From assembly GCA_003049465.1 (NCBI GenBank), contig PYSS01000001.1, positions 1 through 64,000 of the forward strand: a stretch of DNA of 64,000 bases, read 5' to 3'. The first letter of the stretch is position 1. Every line of letters begins with the position of its first letter. The DNA comes from Magnaporthiopsis rhizophila (lineage: Eukaryota; Ascomycota; Sordariomycetes; Magnaporthales; Magnaporthaceae). Below the pieces are notes generated by a model, which searched no databases, was not told where the DNA came from, and was given only the letters and a program-made list of their open reading frames with translations. The position numbers were made by a program, and so were the translations under genes. Shown here in pieces: positions 9,593 through 22,046 of this stretch.

Positions 9593-9884
9593 AAAAAATT
9601 TAGTAAAGAAGCGTCCGATTATAAAAAAAACGGATTTCCCAGGTACTAAAAAAGTTCTTAATTAAGGCCTTGGTATTAATTAACCTAAATTAGCTCCAAG
9701 GTATTCCTTTGGGCAAATAATAACAGATAACATTTTTACCAAACCCCAAATCCTTTGCAAAGCAACCTTGCAAAACCAGTACTGTTTAACACCGCCCCTA
9801 AATATTCTATTTTAAAAACAGAAGGCGTATAATTATAACATTTTAACTAATCCTGTTCAGTATTTACCGGAGGTATAAACAATA

Positions 9885-10800
9885 AGCAATTATATTAATT
9901 GCAGCCAAAAAAATCGAAACTGTTACCATTAATGGCAAAAATTATAACAATCCTGCCACTGCCTTAAAAATCCTTATCGAAAAGTTCAAAAAATTTAAAA
10001 AGTAGCCCAAAATTATTTTTATTTATAAATTCCCCACTCCGGATAAGTATAACGGAAAAAAAGGCAAATTTAAAACCTTTTTTACGAAATACAAAAGTTA
10101 TTTTAAATTTTACCAGGACAGCTTCCAAAACGATTATCAAAAAATGGCTTATATTGCTATTCGCTTTAATAGTAAAATTAAGGATTGGTTTAAACCTATA
10201 TAGGCCGATTACCTTAAAGGATATAACAAGTTAAACGAAATTACCAAGCCGGTATTTGCGGATTTCGATAAGTTCGATAAAAAAATTGCCAAAATATTTG
10301 GACAGATAAACAAAAAAAGGGTAACCGAAAAAAAGTTACTTTAGCTGCGTTAAAAAAGACCAATATTTATTTATGCCGCTAAATTCCAGCAATTTATTAA
10401 CAAATTTAACGGAACGGAAAATATTACAATATTTTAATTTTATCAAGGATTAAAAAACAATGTAAAGGACAAATTGGCCAAGGAAAAAAGGCCCAAAGAT
10501 TTTGTTATTTATGTTACCAAAACCATTCGCATTAGTAACAAATTATATGAATAATGCCTGGAAAAAAAGGTTTAATAACCCCAGCTAGCGCGATAAAGTA
10601 ACAAAATAAACCAGAAAAAAGCCAAACAATAATAATTTATTATATATGGAACATATTTAAAATTTATAAACTTATTTGTAAGGGTTATGCACCCCTAATA
10701 ATAAGGAAAATAACACAAAAAACAAAAGTATATCAAATAGCAAAATGCCAAAAACGGAGGGTGTTTTAAGTATAAATAGCAGGGGTATATCAAAAAGGAT
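9885..10800 (+). pseudogene. E1 gag (capsid region and degenerate zinc knuckle)
   Basis: Plus-strand translation includes TALKILIEKFKKFKK, then KYNGKKGKFKTFFTKYKSYF and IRFNSKIKDWFKP, the usual order of a retrotransposon Gag capsid domain. Further on come FDKFDKKIAKIFGQINKKR and DKLAKEKRPKDFVIY. A degenerate CCHC-like knuckle follows at about 10743-10790 (it begins KCQKRRVF, with stops inside). Gag packages the element RNA. Several TAG/TAA codons stand for Trp or Gln. Confidence 0.75.
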
Positions 10801-10989
10801 TATCCTTAAAAACAGCTTGCAATTACCTAATACGTGGACCAAAAAAAAGCCTTATATTCAGGAATTTTGTTTACTTAACCTTATTGTTTTAACTATAAAT
10901 GCCCCACGTATAAATCAGATAAAAACGGGTTAGACTGGTACCTTTAATAAAGGTTAATAACTATCCAATAAATCGATTGGTTACGGTTC

Positions 10990-12070
10990 CAGAAGGATAA
11001 AACCGAAAACCAAAAAAAGGGGAACCCAAAAAAAACGGAACAATTATATTGGTCAAACGGAGTACTAACAATTTTCAAATATAAGGAACCTGCCCAAATC
11101 CTTATTATGGCGCTATTAAAAAAACAAAATGCATTTCAACAGGCCTTAACAATATTTAAGGGGTTATTAACCCAAAAGGAAATATCGGACATTTCGGTCA
11201 AAAATAAGAAAAAAAGCCTCGACCAAAAACCATTTGAATAAATATACCTAATTAAAGGGCCAAAAAACAAAAATTTCGAGCTGGGCAAATTTTGGGCATC
11301 TGCAAAAAAAAATCCAAAAAAACACAAAAAATAACGCACAAAAATAATAAGCAAAAGAAAAACGCATACTATATTTAGGGATAAAAATAAAATGCCCTAT
11401 CGAGGGGTTTATACTTATATTTATAAAATATCAGCGTATTTGTTATTCGAAACGTAGCCTAATGATCCGGAGGAACCCGAAAACCGCAAGTTATACCGCA
11501 GGATGCCTGTAATAAAAAATAACGGCTAATGCCTGGATTGGGGCCGAAATAACCAAACCGTTATTTATTACGGAAAAAATATGCATTAAAAAATAACCCG
11601 TTCTTATACGAGCAAAATTATATAATTAATAAAAATTATAAAAATTTGGCGGTAAATAGCCCGAGGTATGCAGGAATTTTTTGGATAAAGTGTTTGTATT
11701 ATGTTTGTAATAATTATTTGCTTAAAAAGCTAAAAAATAACCGATTTTTAATAAAGAACGGCAAAAAACCTCGAAATTTGCAATAGGAATAGCAATTGTT
11801 TAAATGGCAAATTATATTATGCAACCGTATCAAAAAATAGCAGTGTTTATTCCAGCACCCCATTATTTTATAGCATATATAGCAGAATTATTATTGCATT
11901 ATATTTGCAAAAAGCCAAAATGCAAGCGTTACGCCGAAAAAAAAGCCGAAAATTGGCAAATTGGATAGTTTTACCCGGGTTACCAGTATAAGCCAAAAAA
12001 CTAAGGTATTTTACCGGAACAAAAGTTTGATATGGACAAAAAAAAAGACAAACCAAAAAAACCCTAGCAA
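10990..12070 (+). pseudogene. E1 middle region between zinc knuckle and protease, no known domain recognised
   Basis: About 360 codons are conserved in all family-A copies that keep this part. In E1 they include YAGIFWIKCLYYVCNNYL, LLKKLKNNRFL and a segment around 11880-11960 with paired Cys (in other copies HYICKKAKCK and YICKKPKCK, followed by KKAxNWQIG). I recognise no standard domain. It may extend Gag or be a separate structural part of the polyprotein. Confidence 0.5.
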
Positions 12071-12099
12071 AAATTACGGCAAATTATTTATTTTATATT

Positions 12100-15000
12100 A
12101 GAAAAATAGTTAAATAATAAAAATAATAATTAATAATAATGGTTGATTACGGATCTAATAAAAATTATATTATATTAAAAATAATAGCAAAATACGGCAT
12201 ACCGATACGTTGGAAATAATAGCTATACGGTTTTGGAACCGTGGAAAAAAAACCAGTTATTTATAACGGGAAAATAATTAATCGATTCAGGTTCGAAATT
12301 TTAGGGAAAATTTGTAAGGTTATTCTGGATATTATAAATATAAAAAGAAAAAACCTAATTTTGGATTTCCCCTGGTTCAAAAAGTTTAATCCCCTAATAA
12401 ACTGGGTTTCAGAAAAAATCCAATAAAAAAAATCACTATCGGAAAACAAAAAAGCCCAATAGTTACGGGCCCCGGACCATAAAAAACAAAAGCCAAACAG
12501 GATTGTTATAATAATAGTAAAACTTGGCAATTAACCCTGGCGAACTGCATTAACGGATTTGCAATTATCAGGCAATATCAGCCTTAATAATAAAAAATCC
12601 CAAAAATAAAAGCAAAATTGTAAGAAAAATTATAATCGAAATTATAAATTAAAAAAAGGCACAATTAAAAATAATAATTAAAAAATAAAAATAGCAGAAA
12701 ATTGCAACCAAAATTACGATCCGCTTAATAAATAAGCGCGTTAATACCTAAAAAATATTCCCGAAAAATATTATTGGTACTGGAGGTTATTCCAGAAAAA
12801 TTTGGGAACAGAATTTCCGGAACACAAATTGTTCGATTATAAAATTAAATTTAAACCAGAAATATAATTTAATTACCAAAAATTGTACCAGTTAAATCCC
12901 AAATAGCAAAAATTATTGCAAAAATAATTTGCGGAAAACCTGAAACAAAATGTTATACGATCTTCAGATTTTTTTATGAAATATAGGATATTATTTATCC
13001 TTAAAAAAAACGAAAAAAACGGATATATATCGATTACCGTCCATTAAAGAAGGCTATAATAAAAGATCGGTATCCTTTGCCTTTTATTAACAAATTATAA
13101 AACAGGTTCGGCAAAGCCAAATAATTTACGGCTTTAAATTTATGCAAAATATACAGCCTGTTAAGGATTAAAAAGGAAAATAAATAAAAAACCGCCTTTC
13201 GAACCCGGTTAAAAATATACAAATTACTGGTAATAACCTTTGGGCTTACCAATATACTAACCATATTCCAGCAAATAATTAACCATATATTACAAAAATA
13301 TCTGGATATTTATGCATTTGCCTATTTAAATAATATCCTGGTTTTTTCAAAAATGCTAAAAAAATACAAAAAATATATGCATAAGGTACTGCAAAAATTG
13401 CAAAATGCAAAGTTTTTAGTTAAACCGGAGAAATATATATAATATATACAGGAAATGGTTTTTTTTAAAATATATGGTTATACCGGGTTAAATATAAATA
13501 GAACCAAAAAAAGTACAAGCGGTAAAAAAATAACCCAAATTGATCAATATTAAAAAAATACAAGGCTTTTTGAACTTTTTGAACTTTTACTGATAATTTA
13601 TCCAAAATTTTAGCACAATCGCACGTTTATTTACAAATTTTACCAAAAATAACCACCAGTTTTATTGGGGAATGCAAAAATAAAAGGCTTTTAACCTGCT
13701 AAAAAAAAGCGGTAATATAAAAACTAATATTAGTTTTACCAAACCCAAACAAACCTTTCGAAATTAAAATTAATGCATCGGATTTTGCGATCGGAGCCCA
13801 ATTTAATTAATAAAATAATAACAAAAAGCTGCACTTTTATATTTTTTTATCGCATAAGTTTAATAAACCGGAATTAAATTACCCAATTTATAATAAAAAG
13901 TTTATAATTATTATTTAAGCGCTAAAGGAATGAAAAATATATTTATGCCAAATAAACCATTAGGTTATAATCCATACGGATCACAAAAACCTGGCATATT
14001 TTACCACCTGCCAAATGCTAAACAAATAATAAATCCGATAAAGTTAATTTTTTCAGGATCATAATTTTAGGATTAAATATAAAAAAAGATTAAAAATGGG
14101 CAAATAAATGCCTTAAGCCGCTAACCGGATTATAAAAATAAAGTGCCACCAAAAATATACACAGTTTTAGCATAAAAACCAAACAAATTTTTAATTTCAG
14201 TATAACAGATATTAGCAAAAACCACGCCTTAAAAAATAAACCTTTGAAAAAATTCAGCAAATTTATGGCCAAATGGCCCATAAATACCAAAAAATAACCA
14301 AAACCTGGAAAAAATTGCAATAATACCACAAATTTACCGAAATCCGAGCCACAGTTCAAAAAGCAATTAAAAATTGCAAAAACTGCACCAAAAATAAGGC
14401 CAGCAGGCACAAACCTTACGGATTGTTTCAGCCCTTACCAATATCTAGCAAAGTATGGCAAAAAGTTACAATAAATTTTGTAATTAAACTTTTTAAATCC
14501 AAAGAACCCTTAATAAATATCCAGTATAATAGCATTTTGGTAATAATAAATAGGTTTACCAAATATACTTTATTTTTACCCTCTAAAAAAAGCAGCAATA
14601 TTACAAAACTGGCATACATTTTTATCAGGAACGTAATTTTAAAGCACGAAATACCCGATAAATTAATCACGGATCGAAATAAACTGTTTATAAATAAGTT
14701 TTAAAAAATTTTAACGGCCAAATTTAAAACAAAACACGCATTATTAACAGCTTATTATCCCAAAGCAAATAAGCAAATAAAACGAACAAATTAAATTATA
14801 AAATAATATTTATACCATTATATTAATTATAAATAAAATAATTGGGTATAATTATTATTTATAGCCCAGTTTATTTATAATAATTCCGTATATAAAAATG
14901 TAAAAATTATCCCGTTTTTTGCGAATTATAAATTTATATTTATGGTGTATAAAAAACCCAAAACAAAAAAAATGCTCCAATAACAGAAATACAGGTTACT

Positions 15001-15520
15001 AAAATAACCAAATTATATAAGCACCTGCAAAAAAAGCTTAAAAAACTTCAAAAATGCATATCCACCCAAATAAATAAAAAAGGCTCGAAAAACCAACCTT
15101 TAAAAAAAGGGATAACGTTTATTTTTTGTGCTGCAATATTAAAACAAAACGGCCAAATAATAAGCTGAATTACAAAAAATTCGGACCGTTCAGGGTTAAA
15201 AAAATATTTTTGCTAATTAATTACAAACTTTAATTATCACTAACCATAAAAATCCATCCCGTTTTTCATATTTCCCTGCTAAAACCGGCATTGCCTGGTT
15301 TAAAAAGCACAAAATAATAAAAATTAACCTAAACCAAAAGTGAAAAATTAAGGAAATCTTTAATAATAAAATATATTACCGTAAATAATAAAATTTGATC
15401 AAATAGATAGGATACGAATATAAGTATAATATATAAAAAAAAAAAACTTTATAAATTGCCAGGAGGTTTTACAAAAGTATCGGCAAAAATAATTATAAAA
15501 AAATTAGCAAAAAAATGCAC
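12100..15520 (+). pseudogene. E1 pol: protease, RT, RNase H, integrase, chromodomain
   Basis: The protease segment has VDYGSNKNY at about 12140 and NLILDFPWFKKFNPLINWV at about 12355-12405. RT at about 13025-13480 shows IYIDYRPLKKAIIKDRYPLP, FGLTN and a catalytic box decayed to AYLNNILVFS (normally YLDD). Integrase has the zinc-binding CKNCTKNK (about 14370), then WQKVTINFVIKL, then IPDKLITDRNKLF and TAYYP with a later ERTN-like site. The C-terminal chromodomain at about 15340-15500 reads KIKEIFNNKIYYRK and IGYEYKYNI. Asp residues lost to Asn in RT and integrase, and many stops, are what RIP produces. Ty3/gypsy domain order is clear because integrase lies after RT. Confidence 0.85.
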
Positions 15521-15644
15521 TAACCAAACTAAAAGGTATAAACCTTTTTGTTTGATTAATTAGGTTATATTAAAAATCGAACCCAAAACCTTTCAATAAG
15601 GATCGAAAAATGCTATTACTGTATTATGCAATTTAAGGAAATTG

Positions 15645-16160
15645 TTAAAAACCTGTTAATTTACCAGGTAAAAAAAGGATAAGCAGGTTAAGGTTGGGAT
15701 TAACCCCAAACTTGCCCCAATCAGAGGGCAAAAAGGCAAAATTAGGAGCAGGTAAATTAGAAAGGGCGGTTGGGGCTGGTAAATTTGCCCGCACCGCCTC
15801 CTCCCGCTTAACGCGCCTTAACTCCTTCATATTATTAATACCGCAAAATAAAGTACAAAGCTTTTTTTTTAACCAAAAATCCTTTTGTTTCCGAAAATGC
15901 TTAAAACGGCTATAAAAAGTGCGACGCTTTTTTTTCACCCGATCGTTAAATGTTTAATGCCTTTCCTTAACAGCCCTAACCTTGGCCTCCATTTATTAGT
16001 ACTAATAGCTTATGGTATAAAACTGTGCAAAAAAAAAACCAAAAATGTTGCATCCAAAACGGTTAATACAAAAGCACTCCACATAACGAAACAAATTTTA
16101 GAAAGCAGCGAAACACTCCTCCTGTTTAAAAACCTTGTGGCAATAAAATAAGAAAGTATC
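15645..16160 (-). pseudogene. Antisense accessory ORF of E1 (subgroup 2)
   Basis: This lies on the minus strand between the chromodomain and the 3' LTR. The stretch from 15938 down to 15645 is free of stops: RFKHFRKQKDFWLKKKL, CGINNMKELRRVKREEA, LPSDWGKFGVNPNLN. Upstream in the same frame, with a few stops, is the cysteine part: second Cys at 16140-16142, eight residues to the third, nine to a Tyr at the fourth position, then VEC, seven residues, and the sixth Cys with NIFG. One Cys position is lost (Leu) and one is Tyr, as a TGT-to-TAT change would give. The order of Cys cluster, basic coiled coil and W/F-rich tail matches the other copies. Confidence 0.78.
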
Positions 16161-16363
16161 GTAACAGAAAATGCAAAAACCAAAGCAAATAGGTCCTTAT
16201 ACTAAAAGGTTTTTTTGCAAAAGGGCGTTTCTGTACCCGATCAGATATTTTATTAGGGCCAGGATAGGTAAAAAGGGAAAAAGGAAAATTTACCAGCCAA
16301 TAAGGAAAAAAGGGAAAGGTGCAGTTATAACCAAAAAAACTTGGCTTTAAAAATGGAACCTGA

Positions 16364-16863
16364 TATTACGACCGCGCTATGCCCGGAGGGAACAAAAGGG
16401 CTGGAGCTAACCCCTAGCATTATACTTTAACCCCGCGGCGGGGTAATATAATAAATTACATAATCTTAAAAGGATCTTTAGATTTCTTGGCAAAAATAAA
16501 CAGATTTATAAATCCAGGAAAAGGATCTTTGGATTTATTAATAAGGATAATAAATCCATAAATCTAAAAAAAGGATCTCTGGATCTGTTATCAAAAATAA
16601 CAGATCCACAGATCCAAAAAATTTAGTAAAAAAGCGTCCGATTATAAAAGGGACGGACTTCCCAGGTATTAAGGAAGTTTTTGATTAAGGCCTCGGTATC
16701 AGTTAACCTAAATTAGCTTTAAAATATCCCTTTGGGCAGGTAATAACAGATAATGTTCCTACCAGACCCCAGATCCTTTGCAAAGCGACTTTGCAAGACC
16801 AGTACTGCTCAACACCGCCCCTAGGTGCCCTACCCTAGGAGCAGAAGGCCTGTGATTGTAACA
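16364..16863 (+). repeat. 3' LTR of E1 (500 bp)
   Basis: It begins TATTACGACC (TGTTAC with one G-to-A change) and ends GATTGTAACA, followed by the duplication TCAAG. Palindrome units lie between 16472 and 16615. It is visibly less AT-rich than the internal region. Confidence 0.9.
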
Positions 16864-16868
16864 TCAAG

Positions 16869-19800
16869 CCAACCGGTGCTAGTTTTAGCAGGGAGATGTA
16901 AAAAATGGGGTGGACTTTTATAATTTGTGATAGTTAAAATTTATAATTAATTATTTAAATTATTTTTTTAACCCTAAATAATCCGAATTTTTTGTGATCC
17001 AGCTTATTATTTGGCCGTTTTGTTTTAATATTGCGGCGCAAAAAATAAATGCTATTTTTTTAAAGGTTGGTTTTTCGAGCCTTTTTTGTTTGCCTGGGTG
17101 GATATGCTTTTCTGTAATTCCTTACGTTTTTTTTGCAAATATTTATATAGTTTGGTTATTTTTGTAACCTGTATTTTTGCTATTAAGGCACTTTTTTTTT
17201 GTTTTGGGTTTTTTATATACTATAGGTATAAATTTATAATTTGTAAAAAATGGTGTAATTTTTGTACTTTTGTGTACCGAATTATTATAAACGAACTGGG
17301 CTATAGGGAATAATTATACCCAATTAATTTGTTTATAATTAATATAATAATATAAATATTATTTTATAATTTGATTGGTTCGTTTTAATCATTTATTTGT
17401 TTCGGGATAATAGGTTATTAATAGCGCATGTTTTGCTCCGAGTTTAGCTGTTACGGCCCTCCAAAATTTGCTAATAAACAGGTTATTTCGATCCGTAATT
17501 AACTTGTTGGGCATTCCGTGCTTCGAAATTATATTTCTAATAAAATATATATTAATTTTATAATATTGCTATTTTTTTATAAGGTAACAATAGGGTATAT
17601 TTGGTAAGCTTATTTATTATTATTAAAATATTGTTATATTGGATATTTATTAGGGGCTTTTTTAATTTGGAAAGTTTAACTATAAAATTTATTGTAATTT
17701 TTTGCCAGGCCTTATTAAATGCTGGTAAAGGCTGAAATAATCCATAAGGTTTGTGCTTATTGGCTTTATTTTTGGCACAATTTTTGTAATTTTTTATTGC
17801 TTTATGAACTGTGGCTCGGGTTTCGGTAAACCCGTGGTGCTGCTGCAGTTTTTTCCAGGTTTTGGTTATCTTTTGGTATTTATGGGCCATTTGGCCGTAA
17901 ATTTGTTGGATTTTTTTAAAAGTTTATTTTTTTAAAGTGCAGTTTTTATTAGCACCTATTTTATTGGAACCAAAAATCCGTCCGGTTTTTATGCTAAAAT
18001 TATATGCGTTTTGGCGGTATTTTGTCCTTATAATTTAATCGGCGGTTTAAAATATTTGCCTGTCCGTTTTTCGAGCCTTTTTTATACTTAATCCGGAAAT
18101 TATAATCCTAAAAAAAATTAATTTTACTGGATTTATCGTTTGTTTAAGGTTTGGCAAATAATAAAAGGTGCAAAATTTTTGTGATCCGTACGGACCATAA
18201 TCTGGTGGTTTGTTTGGTACAAATATATTTTCCATTTTTCCAATACTCGAATAATAGTTATAAACTTTTTATTATAAATTTGGTAATTTAACTCCGGTTT
18301 ATTAAATTTATATAATAAAAAAGTGCAAAAATACAATTTTTTGCTATCGTTTTATTGGCTAAGTTGGGCCCTAATCGCGAAATCCAATATATCGATTTTA
18401 ATTTTAAAAGGTTTGTTTGGGTTTGGCAAAATTAATATTAGCTTTTATATTATGGCTTTTTTCAGCAGGTTAAAAGCTTTTTATTTTTGCATTTTTTAAT
18501 AAAACTGGGTGTTATTTTTGCTAAAATTCGTAAATAGGAGCATTATTTTGCTAGCATCCCGGATAAACCGTTAGTAAAAGTTTAAAAAGCCCAAAAAGTT
18601 TTATATTTCTTTAATATTAATTAATTTGAGCTATTTTTTTTACAGCCTATACCTTTTTAGGTTCCATCCGTACTTAACCCAGTATAATAATATATTTTAG
18701 GAAAGTAACTTTTTATATATGCCATATGCATTTTTCGGGTTTAATTAAAAGCTTTGCGCTTTGCAATTTTTGCAGGATTTTGTGCATATGCTTTTTATAT
18801 TTTTCCAGCATTTCCGAAAAAATTAAAATATTATTTAAATAAGTAAGTGCAAAAATGTTCAGGTATTTCTGTAGTACGTAATTAATTATTTGCTAAAATG
18901 TGGCTGGCGCATTAATAAGTCCGAAAATTATTACCAGTAATTTATAAATTTTTAGCCGGGTTTGGAAAGCAGTTTTTTATTTGTTTTTTTTTTTAATTTT
19001 TAACAGGCTGTACGTTTTGCGTAAATCCAAAACTGTATATTATTTAGTTTTGCCAAACCGGTTTTATAATATATTAATAAAAAGCAAAGGATACCGATCC
19101 TTTATTATAATTTTATTTAACGGATAATAATCGAGATATATCTGTTTTTTTTTCGTTTTTTTTAGAAATAAATAATATTTTATATTCCATAAAAAAATCC
19201 AAAGGTCGGATAATGCTTTGTTTCAGGTTTTTCGCAAATTATTCCCGCAATAGCCTTTACTGTTTAGGATTTAACCGATATAATTTTTGGTAATTAAATT
19301 ATACCCCTGGTTTAAGTTTAATTTTATAATTGAACGATTTATATTCCGGAAATACTATTTCCAAAAAATTTTAAAATAGCTTTCAGTATTTATTGTATTT
19401 TTTGGGAATATTTTTTAAGTATTAGCGTGCCTATTTATTAGGCGGATTATAATTTTGGTTATAATCCTTTATTGCCCCCGTTTTTTAATTATTAATTTTA
19501 ATTCCGCCTTTTTTTTATTTATAACTTTGGTTATGGTTTTTTTTATGATTTTATTCTTATTTTTGGGATTTTTTGCTGTTAAGGCCGATGTTACCTGATA
19601 AGTATAAATCTGTCGGTGCAGTTTGCTAAAGTTGATTGCCAAAATTTTGTTATTATTATAGCAATCCTGTTTGGCTTTTGTTTTTCATGGTTCGGGGCCT
19701 ATAACTGTTGGGCTTTTTTGCTTTCCGATAATGATTTCCTTTATTGGATTTCCTTCGAAACCCAATTTATTAGGGAATTATACTTTCTAAACCAGGGGAA

Positions 19801-21364
19801 ATCCAAAATTAGGTTTTTCCCTTTTATATTTATAATATTTAGGATAATTTTGCAGGTTTTCCCTAAAATTTTGAACCTGAATCGATTTATTTCCAAATTA
19901 ATTATTCCACTGTGATAAATAATTAGTTTTTTTTCCATAATTTTAAAATTATATAATTATTATTTTCGATATATTGGTATGTTATATTTTATTATTATTT
20001 TTGGTATACTATAATTTTTGTTAAACCCGCAATTAATTATAATTATTAACCGCCATTTTTGCCGCCTGATCATTTTCCTAATATATAATAAATAGCTATC
20101 GGTAATTTTTGCTAGGGTTTTTTTGCTTCGTTTTTTTTGGTTTAATTCGGGCCTTTATTTTGGTTAAATATTTTAATTTTTTGGCTTATACTGGTAATCG
20201 GGATAAAAATGTTTGCTTTGCCAGTTTTTGGCTTTTTTTTCCGTATGAATCTTGCATTTTGCCTTTTTGCAAATATAATGCGAAAATAACCCTGCTATAT
20301 ATACCATAAAATATTTGCGTGCTAAGGCAAACATTACTGTTTTTTTGCATAATTTTGTAACATAATATGCCATTTAAGCAGCTGCTATTCTTATTTTGGC
20401 AGGTTTTGCGGCTTTTTATTACCTTTATACGGGAACCAATTATTTTTTATTTTTTTTGGGCAAATTGTTATTATAAGTATTATACAGGTATTTTGCCCAA
20501 ACATACCCGCGCACCCTGGGCTGTTTATTGCTATATTTTTATAATTTTTTTAAATTATATGGATTTGGTGGTATAAAAACGAATCGTTTTTTTAATACCA
20601 TGCTTGGTACATATTTTTTTATAATAAATAACGGTTTGATTATTTTGGCCCCAGTTTAAGCGCTATTTGTTATTTTTTATTACGGGCATTTTGCGGTACA
20701 ATTTGCGGTTTTTTAACTTTTTTGGATTATTGGGCGACGTTTCGAATAACAAATATGCCGGTACTTTATAAGTATAAAAATAAACCTTATGGTTGGAAAT
20801 TTTGTTTTGATTTGCAAACATTATATATATTTTTACCAAACTTGCTATAATAATGAACCGTTTTTTGGTTCCGCTGGGGCCCATTTTTGCAAATTCCCAA
20901 AACTTGCCTAGCTCGATATCCTTTTCCGACCCTCTGGTTAAATACATTTGTCCCAGGGGTTCCTGGTCCATTTTGGCATTGGTATTGAAACTTTTTTTTT
21001 CGTCCCTGATAAAGGTTTCCGATATTTTTTTTTTCGGTTGCTAGTCCTTTAAATATTGCCAGAGCTTGCTGGAGCACGTTCCGCTTTTTTATTAAGGCCT
21101 CGGTTATGCTTTTTTAAGCGGGTTAATCGGTTTTAACGCTTTTTGTTTGGCTAATTCTTTAAACTTTAGTGTTACAAGCACCCTTTCCGACCATCGTAAA
21201 CCGTTTAGGCTTTTGCTTTCTGGTTTTTCGGATTCCGCCGCTTTTTAACCCTTGGTTCCATTATAAGCAAACTGTAACCAGTTAACCTGGTGCGTGACAG
21301 CTACCCTTTGCTGGGGGTATTAACCGGATCCGTTTTTATCCGATTTATATATAAAGCACCTATT
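16869..21364 (-). pseudogene. E0 gag-pol remainder: integrase, RT, protease, middle region
   Basis: Read right to left. The middle region at about 20100-21300 includes LGKFWEFAKMGPSGTKKRF, YTYKVPAYLLFE and LFSHYICKKAKCKIH. The protease segment at 19741-19938 ends NLILDFPWFRKYNSLINWV. RT lies at about 18780-19200, RNase H at about 18100-18500, and integrase at about 17400-17900 with YKNCAKNK and WQKITINFIVKLSKLKKP. The sequence from 16869 to 17100 joins the chromodomain piece left of E1. The frame is broken by many stops. It ends where E2 inserted. Confidence 0.82.
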
Positions 21365-21848
21365 TGTTACAATCACAGGCCTTCTGCTCCTAGGGTAGGG
21401 CACCTATGGGCGGTGTTGAGCAGTACTGGTCTTGCAAGGTTGCCTTGCACGTGATCCGGGGTCTGGTAGGAACTATTATCTGTTATTGCTTGCCCAAAGG
21501 GTTATTTTGGAGCTAATTTAGGTTGACTAATGCCAAGGCCTTAATCAAAATTATTTAAAAAAATAAAAAACCCATCCTTTTAATACCTGGGAACCTTTTT
21601 TGTTATACCTGTGCTATGTTTAATTGGAGTAATATATTATAATTATCCCGATCCAATATATTATTTAATAATAATCGTGATATATTTATCCCCGATATAT
21701 TATATTTATTACTAATCTTTAATTATGTAACTTTTGTGCTAGCCTGGCCTTAATTATTCGGGTTTTGGCCTTTATAATTGCGGGGTAAAAGCATTTTGCT
21801 GGGGGTTAGCCCCAGCCTTTTTGTCCCCTGTTTATTATAATTATAATA
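21365..21848 (-). repeat. 3' LTR of E2 (484 bp)
   Basis: It begins TGTTACAATCACAGG and ends ATAATA where GTAACA is expected, followed by TCAGGTTTCC. The G-to-A and C-to-T changes at the end are RIP-like. Confidence 0.87.
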
Positions 21849-22046
21849 TCAGGTTTCCTTTTTTAGGCCAAATTTTTTTGGCTTAAAATTATTATCCCTG
21901 CCTTTATTAATTGGTAAATATTTTGTTTGCTTTTTATATTTATCCCTTTTTTTTAACAAAATGTTTGGGCAAATCCAGAAGTAAAATTTTTCTAATATCC
22001 GTTAGATAGCTTATTAAAACGCTCTTTTTTTTTAATCGTTTTTTTA

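Larger units (their letters stand above)
9210..9840 (+). repeat. 5' LTR of E1, carrying a nested family-G LTR
   Basis: It begins TGTTAC, is interrupted after six bases by the family-G insert, resumes GACCGCGCTACG and ends TATAACA. The internal sequence starts TTTTAACTAATCCTG. No TGG-type tRNA primer site follows the LTR directly. Confidence 0.9.
9210..16863 (+). mobile_element. Full-length chromovirus E1 (family A, subgroup 2), TSD TCAAG
   Basis: The left LTR at 9210-9840 (498 bp once a 128-bp insert and its duplication are removed) and the right LTR at 16364-16863 (500 bp) flank gag, a middle region, protease, RT/RNase H, integrase, chromodomain and an antisense ORF. The 5-bp duplication TCAAG is perfect (9205-9209, 16864-16868). 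Net length is about 7.5 kb. It inserted into E0 just upstream of the E0 chromodomain. Gag-pol contains many stops and cannot be expressed as it stands. Confidence 0.93.
7670..21364 (-). mobile_element. Chromovirus E0 (family A), interrupted by E1 and truncated by E2
   Basis: E0 is a Ty3/gypsy element read right to left. Its 3' LTR is at 7670-8187. Its internal region (8188-9209 and 16869-21364) is split by E1 with the duplication TCAAG. Its right part stops inside the region between gag and protease at 21364, where E2 begins. The rest of gag and the 5' LTR are not in the window. Order along the element from its 5' side is: middle region, protease, RT, RNase H, integrase, chromodomain, antisense accessory ORF, LTR. 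Confidence 0.88.
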
